A stretch of DNA of 64,000 bases, taken from positions 173,670 through 237,669 of the forward strand of contig GG774889.1 in the NCBI GenBank assembly GCA_000163695.1, read 5' to 3'. The DNA comes from Bacteroidetes oral taxon 274 str. F0058 (GTDB lineage: Bacteria > Bacteroidota > Bacteroidia > Bacteroidales > Paludibacteraceae). Within the stretch, counting starts at the first letter, position 1. Each line of letters begins with the position of its first letter. Below, in pieces: positions 52,356 through 60,696 of this stretch. The position numbers and the translations under genes were made by a program. A model generated the notes under the pieces. That model worked only from the letters and a program-made list of their open reading frames with translations. It made no database searches and was not told the origin of the DNA.

Positions 52356-52427
52356 ATACAATTGTATATTGAATACAAAAAGTTATACATTCGTTTATTC
52401 GAATGCAAAATTACACAATATTGTGTA
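52356..52427. promoter_or_regulatory. Early promoter and operators of the lysis/lysogeny switch
   Basis: The minus-strand -7 box TAATTTTG (52413-52406) is overlapped by the perfect 16-bp palindrome TACACAATATTGTGTA (52412-52427). A second perfect palindrome, ATACAATTGTAT (52356-52367), lies downstream of the start site. A CATTCG/CGAATG inverted repeat lies between. The sites lie between the repressor and Ner-like genes. Confidence 0.7.
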
Positions 52428-52491
52428 TATGACAAAATATTTCGCGCAATATTTCGCATATAGATAAAAATTATTTTATAAAAAGCTGATT

Positions 52492-53151
52492 ATGGACAAT
52501 ATAGTGATTAAGGATTTACGTAAGAAAAAAGGGCTTTCGCAAGAGAAATTGGCAGAGATGCTCGGAGTCCACCATCGGACAGTTCAAAATTGGGAACACG
52601 GTGGAGTAGTACCGACTTCTAAACACGCATTATTGCGTAAAATATTGGAAGAGGCAATGTCTGAGAATAAGACTCCCGTTTCGAGTGCAGGTCGCAAAAA
52701 GATACCTCTGTACGATACATACAGCGTAGGCGGTACCAACGGATTGGTTGCCACAAACGAACCGATAAGTGCACCTTTGGAATGGATAGATGCGGGCGAT
52801 TGGTTCGTAGACGCAACAGCCGCTATGCATCATTACGGTGATTCTATGGCGGAGTACCCCTCGGGTTGTATATTGGCTCTGAGAGAAGTCCACGACAAAC
52901 GTCTTATTATATGGGGAAAAAACTATGTCATCGAGACCGACGAATATCGTATTACCAAACGTCTGCAGCGTTCGAAAGACCCCAAATGTATAACAGCTTA
53001 CAGTACCAACGAAGAGACCTACCAAGACGGGACACTCATACATCAACCGATAGATATACCCAAATCGGCAATCAGACGCTTAGCTCTCGTACTCGGATAT
53101 GTCGTGAAAGAGCACAGTTCTGCCCAACTTTACCCTGTCAATCGGGTTTAG
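52492..53151 (+). CDS. Phage repressor (XRE HTH with LexA/S24-like domain)
   Basis: The protein has 219 residues. The N-terminal HTH is LRKKKGLSQEKLAEMLGVHH. The C-terminal half has the S24 peptidase-like fold (YGDSMAEYPSGCILAL, then IWGKNYVIETDEYRITKRL). The S24 Ser is present in GDSM; a matching Lys is less clear, so RecA-triggered self-cleavage is possible but not certain. It is divergent from the early operon and read toward the element end, as in Mu. It would hold the element silent. Confidence 0.85.
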   Translation: MDNIVIKDLRKKKGLSQEKLAEMLGVHHRTVQNWEHGGVVPTSKHALLRKILEEAMSENKTPVSSAGRKKIPLYDTYSVGGTNGLVATNEPISAPLEWIDAGDWFVDATAAMHHYGDSMAEYPSGCILALREVHDKRLIIWGKNYVIETDEYRITKRLQRSKDPKCITAYSTNEETYQDGTLIHQPIDIPKSAIRRLALVLGYVVKEHSSAQLYPVNRV

Positions 53152-53570
53152 AGCAGCCAGTTTCGCTAACTCCGAAAAAGAACGCCAAAAACAGCCGTTC
53201 TTATTACTTTCGGGGTCGCTAAGGCTACCGAAACAACAATCTCGAATGCAAAAAAACGTAAAATTTTGCAGTATCAATACAGTAAATGTACAGCGAAGAG
53301 ATGATTTTTGGTTGTTTGCCCTCTCCCAAATACACGCACAAAAAAGCCTCCTAAAAAGGGGCTTTTTGTCGTATATAGGCATAAGCTCATATATGGCTAC
53401 TTCATTATATTATAGGGAGTTTCAAGGTTGTTTTATGGCTGTTTCGGGGCATTGTGTAACCATACCTCCCATTCCGCTCTAAAGATCCAACCGAAATTCA
53501 AATTATTGTACTTTTCGTTTTTTTACACTCTTGGGTAAGAGATTGTTTTTTTAGATATTTACTTTGTGTG
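53152..53570. other. Non-coding end region between repressor and right border
   Basis: About 420 bases with no credible gene. It holds a hairpin terminator at 53341-53367 and, near the border, a transposase-site-like 16-mer (TTGTACTTTTCGTTTT at 53506-53521) repeated at 53573-53588. Confidence 0.6.
53341..53367 (+). terminator. Terminator downstream of the repressor gene
   Basis: AAAAAGCCTCC pairs with GGGGCTTTTT around a short A-rich loop, followed by T residues. Confidence 0.6.
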
Positions 53571-53594
53571 TTTTGTACTTTTCGTTTTGGAGGG
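53571..53594 (-). repeat. Terminal inverted repeat, repressor-side end
   Basis: The minus strand reads CCCTCCAAAACGAAAAGTAC followed by AAAA, matching the other end at 20 of 24 bases. The core ACGAAAAGTACAA is repeated 67 bases inward. The CGAAAA core recalls the Mu transposase site. Confidence 0.72.
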
Positions 53595-53630
53595 AGTAAA
53601 TTAAAAGTATACGTATTTGAACATCATAAA

Positions 53631-53667
53631 AAAGAGGAGAGATACTTGTCGTATCCCTCCTGTTTTT
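53631..53667. terminator. Host terminator after the DUF4625 gene
   Basis: AGGAGAGATAC pairs with GTATCCCTCCT around a 5-base loop, with T-runs on both strands. The element is inserted just beyond it. Confidence 0.75.
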
Positions 53668-53688
53668 TGATAAGAAAAACGCAGATGT

Positions 53689-54204
53689 TTAATCTTCGTG
53701 GTCGTGTTCCTTTGCCGAGTACGATATTTTTACGTTATGAACAACGAATTTTTCGTTACCGGCTTTGTCCAAACAAGTTACCATAAAGTGATAGTTGCCC
53801 TCTTTGAGCGGTTTACCGTTTACTGTGGGGGGTATCACAATCTTGTGGTGATGGATTGTAGTATTACGTTTTCCCGAAATGCTTTGCTCGCCGGCAGCGA
53901 TAAATTCGCTTTCGAACCACGTCTTTTCGAATGCAATCGAATCCCCATTAGCAAATTGAGGAGCAGCTTGTTCGTGTGTGTGTCCTCCAGCGGGGTGGAT
54001 ATTTACCTTGTAAGAGCCCAAAGCCTCGTTGTCGGCAAATTCTACCTCGAAGTGTATGCCCTTGTCGCTTGGCTTCAGAGCATCACCGTTCTCGGGTTCG
54101 ATGAGTTTGATAGTTGGTTTTTCGGTGTCTTTCTTGTTTTTTTCACAAGAAATCATCACAAATGTGCTCAGTAGCACGATACTTACTAAAAATAATTTTT
54201 TCAT
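53689..54204 (-). CDS. DUF4625-like His-rich lipoprotein
   Basis: The protein has 171 residues. The lipobox is MISC. An Ig-like domain begins EKPTIKLIEPENGDALKPSD. Histidines cluster in HPAGGHTHEQAA, TTIHHHKIVIPP and the terminal KEHDHED. The pattern fits DUF4625 and suggests metal binding. It lies 40 bases downstream of a TonB receptor gene on the same strand, so the two probably form a surface metal-capture and uptake pair. Zinc is a guess. Confidence 0.78.
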   Translation of the reverse strand: MKKLFLVSIVLLSTFVMISCEKNKKDTEKPTIKLIEPENGDALKPSDKGIHFEVEFADNEALGSYKVNIHPAGGHTHEQAAPQFANGDSIAFEKTWFESEFIAAGEQSISGKRNTTIHHHKIVIPPTVNGKPLKEGNYHFMVTCLDKAGNEKFVVHNVKISYSAKEHDHED

Positions 54205-54243
54205 TTTTACAGAATGTTTTTTATTGATATTTTATTGAATTAT

Positions 54244-56484
54244 TTATTTACTATTGAATGGTATTCTGACGATTAACTGAATGTTACGTCCCGGTTCGGG
54301 GGCGTTCAGTTTTCGGTAAAAACTCAGATGGTTCAGATATGCCGTGTTCATTATGTTTTGTATCTGTAGGTCGGTGATGAATACGAATTTTCCGACGCTG
54401 AAGAAAGCATTTGCCGATAAGTTGAAGAGCATGGTAGCGGGTGTCGGCTCTTCGTTGCGGGCTATTCGGTTTTGAGCAAAGATATAGTCGGCTCGTACGG
54501 AAACCGAATAGTTACGGCATATTCCGCTTGCGGGCGACGAGTATCCGATGTCGAGTGCCGTCTTTGCGGGTACCGAGAACGGCAACGGATATCCGTCGGT
54601 AATATTCAGATTATAAATATAATCTATGCTTGCCGAAGCACTCCAATAGGAGTTGAAAGAGTATCGAGCCGACAGCTCACCCCCCCCAAGCCACACCTTT
54701 GCCTGACGGTAACGGTATATCTGTCCGCTGTGTGGTAAGATAGACCATTCGCCCGTAGGGTCGAGGAATATATAGTTGGAGAAATACGAGACAAAGGGCG
54801 TTGCCGATATGTTCCATTTACTTGTAGAGTATTCGTAGCCGGCATCGAGTTGATAGCTCTGTTCGGGCAATAGATTGGAGTTTCCTTGTTCGTGTCGGAA
54901 TGCTCCGTGATGTATGCCGTTAGAAGCCAGCTCATTTGCCAGAGGGTAGCGGAAACTTTTGCCTATATTCACCCGCCACGTTTGGTATGCCCGTCTGTAT
55001 ACGAGACCGACCGAACCCGATATGTCGCTGAATGTTTTGGCGATATCTGTTGCCCGCTGAGCGTATTTTGCTACGAAATCGGCGTTGTAGCCCTGTTTTG
55101 CGAGATATTGTGCGAAAATATCGTCGTAGAATCCTTTTGTAGTTAGCCGTGCGACGTCGTATCGTATGCCTGCCAACAAACTTAGGTGCGAGCAAACGTT
55201 AAGTTTGTTTACCCAATAGGCGCCTGCGGCATAACGTTTGAATTCGGGTAGCAAGAACGAATATCCTCCGACGCTGTTTTGCTGAATTTCCGAAGAGATA
55301 CCGACAGAATATGTCCATTTACTATCCTCGTTCATCAATAGATGTGTGTTGATGGTCAGCGTATTGAGTAGAAACGAGAGTTCCAAATCGGGGTTTGTCT
55401 CCGGTAGCGGTTGATCGCTGTAATGCGTGTGGAATTTTGATAATTCCCGTCGGTCGTTTTGCTGAAACCCTACGTCTATCATCAGCTTGCCCTTATCGAA
55501 CGACAGAGCGGTATTGCTTATTGCTTTGAAGTGATTTACAGACGAATATGGCATCTCTATATTGCGATACGAGCCATCGTCTCTGAGTCTGCTGAGGTCG
55601 GGTATGCCGTGAGAGCCCGGGAAAAATCCGTTCTTGGCATATACGTCCGACAAGTATAATGTCCAAGCCAATTTATCGCTGTTGTATGTGGCAGAGAAAG
55701 ATGCGTTGTGTTCACGTCCTGCAGTGTTTTTCATTCGTCGTTTATCTACGGGCATCTGCCAGGTAAGGTATACGATGGTGTCGGCAGGTATACGGTAGTC
55801 GCCATAATATTGTGTCGTAAATCTTGCTTTTAGGAGCCACTTATTTTGTTTGATATTGGCAGATACCGATGTCCCCAACAGGTCGTTGTTGGATTTGCCG
55901 ATTAGCGATACGTCGCCCCAGAAACCGTTGTCTTTGGGCGGAGCCGAGGGTAATATCTCTACCACACCTCCAATAGCGTCGGAGCCATATAGCAGCGACA
56001 TAGGTCCTTTGTGTATGCTGACGTTATCGACGTCGTACTGGTCTATCTCCAAGCCGTGGTCAGCTCCCCATTGCTGACTCTGCTGGACTATACCCTTGTC
56101 TACGACAGCTACGCGGTTGAATCCTAGCCCTCTGATGACAGGTTTCGAAAAACCCGTGCCGATATCCATCGACGACATTCCGGGGATTGCCGTAAGAGTC
56201 TTGGCAAAATTACCCGAATTCTTGCGTATAAAGAAATTCTTGCCGATAGTCTCTACCGTTACCGGCATAATAATATTATTATGAGATAGTTGTGCTTTAG
56301 CTTCGACTATAACCTCCGACAGTTTATCTGCAGTCTTGGAGGTGGCTATCGTATCCGACAGACGAGCCGTATCTGCGGGCAGTTGCCCTTCGGCAGTAAC
56401 TAAACCTCTGCCAAATACCTGTATGTCAACACAACAAGCGGCAATTGCGAAGAAAACAACTATTATCTTGTTATAGCGAAACAT
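54244..56484 (-). CDS. TonB-dependent outer-membrane receptor
   Basis: The protein has 746 residues. After a signal peptide the TonB box-like LSEVIVEAKA precedes the plug (KNSGNFAKTLTAIPGMSSMD, GTGFSKPVIRGLGFNRVAVV, KGPMSLLYGSDAIGGVVEI). A 22-strand-type barrel ends in QLIVRIPF. The plug resembles receptors for metal-chelates and small siderophore-like ligands. It is cotranscribed with the His-rich lipoprotein. A TACCTTTG box lies about 30 bases upstream of the start. Confidence 0.9.
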   Translation of the reverse strand: MFRYNKIIVVFFAIAACCVDIQVFGRGLVTAEGQLPADTARLSDTIATSKTADKLSEVIVEAKAQLSHNNIIMPVTVETIGKNFFIRKNSGNFAKTLTAIPGMSSMDIGTGFSKPVIRGLGFNRVAVVDKGIVQQSQQWGADHGLEIDQYDVDNVSIHKGPMSLLYGSDAIGGVVEILPSAPPKDNGFWGDVSLIGKSNNDLLGTSVSANIKQNKWLLKARFTTQYYGDYRIPADTIVYLTWQMPVDKRRMKNTAGREHNASFSATYNSDKLAWTLYLSDVYAKNGFFPGSHGIPDLSRLRDDGSYRNIEMPYSSVNHFKAISNTALSFDKGKLMIDVGFQQNDRRELSKFHTHYSDQPLPETNPDLELSFLLNTLTINTHLLMNEDSKWTYSVGISSEIQQNSVGGYSFLLPEFKRYAAGAYWVNKLNVCSHLSLLAGIRYDVARLTTKGFYDDIFAQYLAKQGYNADFVAKYAQRATDIAKTFSDISGSVGLVYRRAYQTWRVNIGKSFRYPLANELASNGIHHGAFRHEQGNSNLLPEQSYQLDAGYEYSTSKWNISATPFVSYFSNYIFLDPTGEWSILPHSGQIYRYRQAKVWLGGGELSARYSFNSYWSASASIDYIYNLNITDGYPLPFSVPAKTALDIGYSSPASGICRNYSVSVRADYIFAQNRIARNEEPTPATMLFNLSANAFFSVGKFVFITDLQIQNIMNTAYLNHLSFYRKLNAPEPGRNIQLIVRIPFNSK

Positions 56485-56513
56485 CTGTTTACGACTAAAT
56501 AAAATTTTCGCCG

Positions 56514-56521
56514 CAAAGGTA
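56514..56521 (-). promoter_or_regulatory. Promoter -7 box for the TonB receptor/lipoprotein operon
   Basis: TACCTTTG on the minus strand, about 30 bases upstream of the receptor start. No Zur- or Fur-type palindrome was confidently seen. Confidence 0.6.
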
Positions 56522-56615
56522 GTAAAAAAATCTCTATGTTGTCAAATTGATATAGATTTTTTTATTTTATTTTTAATAAATATGATTTTTGTACTGATAT
56601 GCAGCAAATTGTTGT

Positions 56616-57017
56616 CTATTGTTTTTTGACCGATAGTATAGATAATCCTTTTTGTAGGTCGATAAGCAGTAGCCCGTATTGTTTGTTGTGTTTTACTTCG
56701 TGGATATAATCGTCGAGTTGGTCTATATCGGTTACCTGTACTGTACGGTCGGAGTGAAGCATTTTTGTCTGATCTTTGAGGTCTTTTACCCAATGGTATA
56801 CAGTGCCGTAGCTTATGTCCAATATTTTACCTATGGAGCGATAACTCAGCCCTTCTATATACATAGCCAGAGCCAGACGTTTGGTTTCGTTGGACTTGAC
56901 GTCCGACTTGTGGTCTACCGTATAGTTGTATCCGCAATCGTTGCATTTATATCTCTGTCGAGAAGATACTATGCCGTTTTTTACCGACTTGTCAGACTTA
57001 CATTTGATACAATTCAT
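56616..57017 (-). CDS. Orphan IS1 InsA-like zinc-ribbon/HTH protein
   Basis: The protein has 133 residues. An N-terminal zinc ribbon (CIKCKSDKSVKNGIVSSRQ, then YKCNDCGY) and an HTH (LSYRSIGKILDISYGTVYHW) match the InsA part of IS1-type transposases. There is no DDE domain downstream, and I saw no terminal repeats. A roughly 45-residue C-terminal extension (TVQVTDIDQLDDYIHEV) is complete and ends naturally. It may be a domesticated DNA-binding protein rather than an active transposase. Confidence 0.72.
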   Translation of the reverse strand: MNCIKCKSDKSVKNGIVSSRQRYKCNDCGYNYTVDHKSDVKSNETKRLALAMYIEGLSYRSIGKILDISYGTVYHWVKDLKDQTKMLHSDRTVQVTDIDQLDDYIHEVKHNKQYGLLLIDLQKGLSILSVKKQ

Positions 57018-57086
57018 ATCTGCTCCTTTTTTGTTTGCAAAATTACAAAATCTATTTTAGTTTGACAAATGTTATAACTGTCAATC

Positions 57087-58193
57087 TTACCGAAATCTAA
57101 ATTGATAGTCAGGGTTTTCTTTCATTATTTTAGCACTTTGAGGATAATTTTCGATAAACCATACCAAAAAAGCGGTAACGTCTATCTTGTCGTCGAGCAT
57201 TTTTTGTCGACGATGTTGGAATTCTTCTCTAAGGTTTGGCATTGCCAACAGTTCATCGATTTTTTCGAAAAGTCGTTCCTGTTGGTCGGTTTTGATACCG
57301 TATGTAAGTCCGTATTTGTGTTCGAGTTCTTCGAGGACGCCTATTTTACCCGAAAAGTCGTTGAAACGAATGGACGGTATGCCGAGCATTGACGCTTCTA
57401 CTGCCATACTTTGGCTGTCGCAAACCAAAAACGACGCAAAAGCCATTATGTGGTGTATCAAGTCTACAGGAGACGTCAGCCGATAGACACGGTAACGCTC
57501 GCCGAGTTCTTTTTCCGACGAGATATAGACGCTATACCCCATTCCCTCGAAGCGACTGATGATACGGTCGAGCAATGTGTTGTCGATGCCTTCTATGTGT
57601 TCGTCGTGGTAGGCAGTGAGAGCCACTAGTCTGATGAGGACATACGGATTATTGTCTCGCAGATAGGGTTGTATCAGTTCTCTGTTGGCAGTGAAACGTT
57701 TCGGGTGTAGATAAGCCAATTTCATATAGCCTTCGTACTCCACTTTTTTGCTCTGCCAAGGTGAATAGTCGCATACCTTTGGAGCAAAAATAGCATCGGC
57801 AGAGGGGAAAAGCAGATATGCCAATGTCTTTATTATTTGGTAGTCGTCTTCGGCAACAGCTATAAACTTCGATTTGTAGAAACGACTAATTTTAGCCAAA
57901 ATAGGGTCAGGTCCTATAATTATATCAGGTCTAAATGTCAACATCTGCTTAATATAACTGAAAAAGCGGGAAGATACCATCTTCAGCATTTCTATTTTCG
58001 ACGATTTGTTGTAGTTTTTATGTTCGAAAATAACGTAATTTAACCCTGATTCCATCGCCAAATTCTCAAGCACATCTTTGGTTTTGATAAGTAATCGCAC
58101 CTTGTGCCCTTTTGCCTGCCATAGTATAACGGCATTTTTGTAGAAATGGAATTGTGCCGGATGTCCGACCTGTATTAATATCTTCATAAGCAC
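57087..58193 (-). CDS. DUF354 glycosyltransferase-like protein
   Basis: The protein has 368 residues. The opening MKILIQVGHPAQFHFYKNAV is typical of DUF354, a GT-B-like family found in surface-sugar and archaeal clusters. DIIIGPDPILAKISRFYKSK and the C-terminal donor-site-like segment FLVCDSQSMAVEASMLGIPS are present. It probably transfers a sugar in this cluster. It is the most downstream gene of the polysaccharide operon. Confidence 0.82.
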   Translation of the reverse strand: MLMKILIQVGHPAQFHFYKNAVILWQAKGHKVRLLIKTKDVLENLAMESGLNYVIFEHKNYNKSSKIEMLKMVSSRFFSYIKQMLTFRPDIIIGPDPILAKISRFYKSKFIAVAEDDYQIIKTLAYLLFPSADAIFAPKVCDYSPWQSKKVEYEGYMKLAYLHPKRFTANRELIQPYLRDNNPYVLIRLVALTAYHDEHIEGIDNTLLDRIISRFEGMGYSVYISSEKELGERYRVYRLTSPVDLIHHIMAFASFLVCDSQSMAVEASMLGIPSIRFNDFSGKIGVLEELEHKYGLTYGIKTDQQERLFEKIDELLAMPNLREEFQHRRQKMLDDKIDVTAFLVWFIENYPQSAKIMKENPDYQFRFR

Positions 58194-58211
58194 TAAAAAA
58201 ACTTTTTGTAA

Positions 58212-59216
58212 TCAGAGTTTCAACTTCTGCATAAGACTTAAACCTATTTTGCCTATTTGGAACAAAACGGGATTGCAAATGTATGAAAATCTGCCGTAAT
58301 CTACTAACTCTCCACCAAATTTTTCCTTAAACGTACGTACCCCATATTCCTCTTTCGGTCTGCCCGCTCCCATCATATCGAAATATGATAGTCCTTTTTT
58401 GGCAGCATATTCGATAGCTGCCCAAGTCGCTAATGTAGATGGAAAGATGTTTTTAAATTCACGATCTGCCCCGCAGACGAATAATTCATATAGATTTTTG
58501 TCTTTGAGTTCTATACAGATACTTCCTCCCAATATTTTACCGTTGAATCTTATAAGAAAAAATTTACCCAAAGGACTGTCGATGAGTTTCTCGAAGAACT
58601 CTTTCGGAAAAACGGGTAGTTTGATTTTTTTCCGATAGATATCGGAAAGCATACTGTAATATTCGCTGATTTCGGCTTGTGTAGGGTTTATCACTACTTC
58701 TGCTCCATTTTTGAATCCCGCGCGAACGTCGCGACGTTTAGTAGTATTTAGGTTGGCAAAAGCAGTGTCTGTGTCGGGTGTATTAACGCGAAAATTGAGG
58801 TGCTGTTCGTACTTAAACCCTACTTGCTCGAATATCTCCCGATATTTAGAATAGTCGAAATAGTTTCGTGTTTCTATGTATATAGCCCTGTATGACAGAG
58901 ACTTGACGGTGTGCTTTAATAAACTTTCCAATGCTGACGTTTGAATATCTGCCGAGAGTAAAACTCCTCCGTGTATGATAGCCCGTCTCGATAGCCAATA
59001 CTTCGCTCCTTTTCCTTCGGCAACGATATAACCCGATATTAAGCCTTTTAGTTGATTGTCGACAGAAACACCAAAGACAAACGGGGTCAGAAACGATAGT
59101 TTTTGGCAAAAATCATAATAATCGGGTGTCTGGAATGGCGAAGCGGTAGAAGATTGTTTTGTAAGAGCGACCCATTCTTCTTTATTTATATTATCATAGT
59201 TTAGTATTGTAATCAT
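58212..59216 (-). CDS. FemAB-like GNAT acyltransferase
   Basis: The protein has 334 residues with two GNAT-like halves. SPFQTPDYYDFCQKLSFLTP opens it, LNTTKRRDVRAGFKNGAEV starts the second half, and FDMMGAGRPKEEYGVRTFKE with KFGGELVDYGRF ends it. This is the FemAB-related (BioF2-like) pattern. Such enzymes add amino acids or acyl groups to peptidoglycan or polysaccharide sugars. The cluster context favours polysaccharide modification. Confidence 0.8.
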   Translation of the reverse strand: MITILNYDNINKEEWVALTKQSSTASPFQTPDYYDFCQKLSFLTPFVFGVSVDNQLKGLISGYIVAEGKGAKYWLSRRAIIHGGVLLSADIQTSALESLLKHTVKSLSYRAIYIETRNYFDYSKYREIFEQVGFKYEQHLNFRVNTPDTDTAFANLNTTKRRDVRAGFKNGAEVVINPTQAEISEYYSMLSDIYRKKIKLPVFPKEFFEKLIDSPLGKFFLIRFNGKILGGSICIELKDKNLYELFVCGADREFKNIFPSTLATWAAIEYAAKKGLSYFDMMGAGRPKEEYGVRTFKEKFGGELVDYGRFSYICNPVLFQIGKIGLSLMQKLKL

Positions 59217-59227
59217 TTATTTTAATT

Positions 59228-60040
59228 TTATACTCTCCAATATGTATTTACTGCCCAATTATAAATATTGGCTACAAATTTATTGTGGAGAGACAAATAT
59301 TTTATGTTATTTCTGAAAAATTCTCTGATATGTAAAAATATCCATTGGCAGATATTATCGCTCCAAAGTGTATGTGCCAATATCATACACTGTTTTGGAA
59401 ACTTTTCTGCATCGATACTCTCTACGATTTGGCTTGTGGTGTGAAAAGTTAATCCATGATTATTTTCTACAATATCTCTTATCGCGTACTTGCCTCCGTC
59501 CCAGGCATATCCCGTGTCTGTTAGATAATATATTTTATTGAAGTCAAGAGAAAGATACGGTTCGCCAATCACCCCGAAATCGGCAAGATTAAATTGCTGC
59601 CACAGTAGACGATTATCGTATTTCGACGAAGAGCTTCCGTGCATACATACCGTGCATACAGGGTAATATTGTCTGAAATACTCCAAATTGGTTTTGAATG
59701 AGGCTATTGCCTTGTCGTAGTCACCATTATGAAAGGCAAGGTCTTCGTAGTGATAGCCTATTTCGTGTTTAAGGCTTACTACCTCTTTTATTATTTTTGG
59801 GACATTGCTCTGACGTACTATTCTAAAATAATATGAGGCTTTTATTCCCATATTGTGCTCTAATATTGCCATTTTTAAAGCATTTTTTGCGATTTCGTCC
59901 ACATCGTGCCTCAATATTGCGAATTTTTCGGGGTGTACGCCTCTGCAATATTCCTCAAATGTAATGAATTTATAACCGGCTCTCTGTAATGATGTTATTA
60001 GAGACGTATATGATTTTAATGTAAAATCCATATTAGTCAA
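59228..60040 (-). CDS. Polysaccharide deacetylase-fold protein
   Basis: The protein has 270 residues. AILRHDVDEIAKNALKMAIL carries the NodB-type HDxD motif. LKHEIGYHYEDLAFHNGDYD gives a second His pair, and MILAHTLWSDN the late His. The fold appears to be a divergent NodB barrel acting on surface polysaccharide. It lies 11 bases after the acyltransferase gene and shares its direction. Confidence 0.75.
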   Translation of the reverse strand: MTNMDFTLKSYTSLITSLQRAGYKFITFEEYCRGVHPEKFAILRHDVDEIAKNALKMAILEHNMGIKASYYFRIVRQSNVPKIIKEVVSLKHEIGYHYEDLAFHNGDYDKAIASFKTNLEYFRQYYPVCTVCMHGSSSSKYDNRLLWQQFNLADFGVIGEPYLSLDFNKIYYLTDTGYAWDGGKYAIRDIVENNHGLTFHTTSQIVESIDAEKFPKQCMILAHTLWSDNICQWIFLHIREFFRNNIKYLSLHNKFVANIYNWAVNTYWRV

Positions 60041-60050
60041 TAAGTTAGAG

Positions 60051-60647
60051 CTATTTGTGCTTGAAGCCCACAGGGATACCGTCTTTCATTTCGAACTCTC
60101 TGATAACCTTTGCCGGAGCTCCTCCGACCATACAAAAAGGCGGAACATCTTTTGTAACTACGCTGCCCGCAGCCACTATCGATCCTTCGCCGACGGTAAC
60201 CCCTGGTAGAATAGTAACATTTATGGCTATCCAAGCATTCTTTTTTATTATGACCGGCGCTACATAAGATTCTGTTAGAAAGCGATGATATTCAAGCGGT
60301 TTACTGTGGGTTAGAATATAATCGTTGGCAGCAAGCGACACCCCGTCTTCTATTACGACGAAGTTTGGATACACGTCGTCTATAACTACCTGTGGTCCAA
60401 TCATTACATTTTTGCCAATTTTTACTCCCCGCCAACGATGTACTTTTACGCGGAGCTTGCTGTAGGGGATAGCCCTGAAAGCCAACATTTGCCAGAAGTA
60501 ATCCATATATCGACGATAGAGAAACCTGAAACTTGCCATAAAGCCCGTATATCCGTGCTCGGCAGCCGATAACTTACAAGCTTTGAAGAAATTGCGTTCG
60601 ACGTGGTTTGGTAGAGGTTGTTTTTTGAGAGGTAAAAAATCTTTCAT
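60051..60647 (-). CDS. Left-handed beta-helix (hexapeptide) acyltransferase
   Basis: The protein has 198 residues. Hexapeptide repeats are clear in GVKIGKNVMIGPQVVIDDVY, IEDGVSLAANDYILTHS and NVTILPGVTVGEGSIVAAGS. The end VTKDVPPFCMVGGAPAKVI is the classical close of the family. The N-terminal 60 residues are helical. It probably O- or N-acetylates a sugar of the surface polymer. Confidence 0.9.
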   Translation of the reverse strand: MKDFLPLKKQPLPNHVERNFFKACKLSAAEHGYTGFMASFRFLYRRYMDYFWQMLAFRAIPYSKLRVKVHRWRGVKIGKNVMIGPQVVIDDVYPNFVVIEDGVSLAANDYILTHSKPLEYHRFLTESYVAPVIIKKNAWIAINVTILPGVTVGEGSIVAAGSVVTKDVPPFCMVGGAPAKVIREFEMKDGIPVGFKHK

Positions 60648-60696
60648 AAGTTCTGTTTATGAATAATGTACACGAAAAATGATGCGGCAAAGTTAA

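Larger units (their letters stand above)
35017..53594. mobile_element. Mu-like transposable element carrying a contractile tail and no head genes
   Basis: An ~18.6 kb element bounded by a 24-bp imperfect inverted repeat. From the right border inward it encodes repressor, Ner-like protein, MuA-type transposase, MuB-type ATPase, a P-loop ATPase, DUF3164 and a small protein, then a terminator. A new promoter follows, then sheath, tube, tail chaperones, tape measure, hub, spike, baseplate, lysis and fibre genes. Portal, terminase, capsid, scaffold/protease and head-completion genes are not seen. Edges are set to the inverted repeats and may be a few bases off. No target-site duplication was found. 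Confidence 0.88.

Noticed and set aside
53080..53382. Open frame of 100 codons on the minus strand next to the repressor gene
   Set aside because: It overlaps the repressor's 3' end in antisense, crosses a terminator hairpin, and its Cys/Phe/Arg-rich product has no coherent domain.
53571..53605. Search for a 5-bp target duplication flanking the Mu-like element
   Set aside because: No shared pentamer was found between the bases outside the two inverted repeats, so no duplication is claimed.
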